Shown here piece by piece: positions 13,881 to 14,798 of a stretch of 14,798 bases of DNA. Both the position numbers and the translations under genes were made by a program. The notes beneath the pieces are model-generated. The model had not been told where the DNA came from. It searched no databases and saw nothing but the letters and a program-made list of their open reading frames with translations. This DNA is from Pseudomonadota bacterium (GTDB lineage Bacteria; Pseudomonadota; Alphaproteobacteria; Reyranellales; Reyranellaceae). Numbering within the stretch: the stretch's first letter is position 1; every line of letters begins with the position of its first letter. The stretch covers positions 1 to 14,798 of the forward strand of contig JAEZHS010000555.1 of NCBI GenBank assembly GCA_023436825.1. Reading direction: 5' to 3'.

Positions 13881-14750
13881 ATGAAAGTCGGGGTCTTCGC
13901 GACGTTCATGTCGCCCCAGGCGACGCCAAAGATGATCCAGGATTTCGGTCGGCGCGCCGAGAATGCCGGCCTCGACTCGATCTGGATGGGCGAGCACGTG
14001 GCGCTGTTCGACCGGAACACCTACGGCTATCCCGGCTCCAAGGACGGCCGCATCCCGGTGCCCGAAGGCGGCGGCATGCTCGATGTCACCGCGACCTTCG
14101 GCTTCCTCGCTGCGGCAACGACCAGGCTTCGGCTCGGCACGGGCGTCGCGCTGGTGCCGCAGCGCAACCCGATCTACACGGCCAAGGAGATGTGCACGCT
14201 GGACTGGCTCAGCGACGGGCGCATCGACTTCGGCATCGGCGTCGGCTGGAACAAGGAGGAGGTCGAGGCCTGCGGCTATCGCTGGGAGGATCGCGGCAAG
14301 CGCTGCGATGAGTTCCTGGAGGTGATGCGCCGGCTATGGACCGAGCCGGTGGTCGATTTCTCCGGCAAGTGGGTGAAGTTCGAGACCATGCGGCTCGATC
14401 CCAAGCCGATCCAGAAGCCGCACGTGCCGATCATCGTCGGCGGCTATGCCGATGCGGCCTTCGCCCGCGCCGTGAAGTTCGGCGCCGGCTGGTACGGCTT
14501 CAACCTCGATCCGGCCCGGACCAAGACGATGCTCGGCAAGCTCGATGCCGCCTTCGCCAAGGCCGGCCGCAAGCGCGATGCCAAGTACGAGATCATCATC
14601 ACGCCGCCGATGAACATGGCGCCGGATCACGTGAAGCAATACGCCGATCTCGGCGTGCACCGCCTCATCCCGAACCTCGGCAGCCAGCGGCCCGACAAGA
14701 TCGACCAGCGCTTGCCTGAGATCGAGAACGTCGTGAAGCTGGCGGCTTGA
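13881..14750 (+). CDS. LLM-class oxidoreductase, TIGR03619-like (LLM-9)
   Basis: A 289-residue luciferase-like protein. Blocks are MKVGVFATFM, ENAGLDSIWMGEHVALF (27-43), a YPGSKDGRIPVPEGGGMLD insertion (50-68), TTRLRLGTGVALVPQRNP (80-97), DGRIDFGIGVGWNKEE (112-127) and HVPIIVGGYADAAFARAVKF. The GRIPV insertion and the GVGW-KEE motif ally it with LLM-6, which sits in the neighbouring divergent pair, as if an ancestral pair had been duplicated and inverted; this is inference. AAGGAG overlaps the LLM-8 stop and gives a well-spaced ribosome-binding site. The gene is complete. TIGR03619-type proteins carry FMN or F420; the substrate is unknown. Confidence 0.93.
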   Translation: MKVGVFATFMSPQATPKMIQDFGRRAENAGLDSIWMGEHVALFDRNTYGYPGSKDGRIPVPEGGGMLDVTATFGFLAAATTRLRLGTGVALVPQRNPIYTAKEMCTLDWLSDGRIDFGIGVGWNKEEVEACGYRWEDRGKRCDEFLEVMRRLWTEPVVDFSGKWVKFETMRLDPKPIQKPHVPIIVGGYADAAFARAVKFGAGWYGFNLDPARTKTMLGKLDAAFAKAGRKRDAKYEIIITPPMNMAPDHVKQYADLGVHRLIPNLGSQRPDKIDQRLPEIENVVKLAA

Positions 14751-14767
14751 TCTTCTTCTTCCGGACC

Positions 14768-14797
14768 GCGAGCCTCCGGCTCGCTCATGTTCATGAG
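14768..14797 (+). terminator. Double hairpin after LLM-9
   Basis: GCGAGCC (14768-14774), loop TCC, GGCTCGC (14778-14784) is a perfect 7-bp stem. It is followed at once by CTCATG, TT, CATGAG (14784-14797), a second 6-bp inverted repeat sharing one base. The pair begins 18 bases after the LLM-9 stop. No T-run is visible before the window ends, so terminator function is tentative; the second dyad could also be an operator for a gene beyond the edge. Confidence 0.4.
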
Positions 14798-14798
14798 G

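Noticed and set aside
12791..14020. A 409-codon antisense frame across LLM-8 and into LLM-9
   Set aside because: It crosses the junction of two well-supported genes, has a low-complexity composition and lacks a ribosome-binding site. It is a high-GC antisense artefact.

Overview
The window is 14.8 kb of GC-rich DNA (sampled 60-base lines run about 65-73% G+C). It is almost fully coding and looks like an accessory catabolic region of a proteobacterium. The tripartite-tricarboxylate-transporter (Bug-type) binding protein, the PhyH dioxygenase and the LacI-type palindrome fit an alphaproteobacterium, perhaps Rhodospirillales- or Rhizobiales-like. That placement is inference: there is no rRNA or marker gene to fix it. 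I see no tRNA, rRNA, CRISPR array, insertion sequence or phage gene.

The dominant feature is nine complete, mutually divergent genes of the luciferase-like monooxygenase (LLM) flavin/F420-dependent oxidoreductase superfamily. They are numbered here LLM-1 to LLM-9 along the window.

Layout: (1) plus strand 1-2873: the end of a hydantoinase/oxoprolinase A subunit, the complete B subunit (ATGA overlap) and LLM-1. (2) plus strand 3046-4902: a phytanoyl-CoA-dioxygenase-family enzyme and a secreted Bug-type solute-binding protein, preceded by a perfect 14-bp LacI-family-like operator palindrome. (3) minus strand 8119-4926: a zinc-ribbon threonine-synthase-like PLP enzyme, LLM-3 and LLM-2, overlapping or abutting and so probably translationally coupled. 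(4) plus strand 8199-10137: LLM-4 (MSMEG_4141-like) and LLM-5, divergent from unit 3. (5) minus strand 10794-10141: a lone 2OG-Fe(II) oxygenase (TIGR02466-like), tail-to-tail with LLM-5. (6) minus strand 12768-10920: LLM-7 and LLM-6. (7) plus strand 12830-14750: LLM-8 (Rv3520c-like) and LLM-9, divergent from unit 6 across 61 bp that carry a good extended -10 promoter.

Working model (inference): a scavenging locus for one or more cyclic-amide, lactam or other heteroatom-containing organic compounds. The binding protein would capture a substrate outside the membrane. LLM enzymes and the two Fe(II)/2-oxoglutarate dioxygenases would oxidise it, the ATP-dependent HyuAB-type enzyme would open a ring or carboxylate, and the PLP enzyme would handle an amino-acid-like intermediate. 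The substrate, and whether the LLM enzymes use FMN or F420, cannot be read from this sequence.
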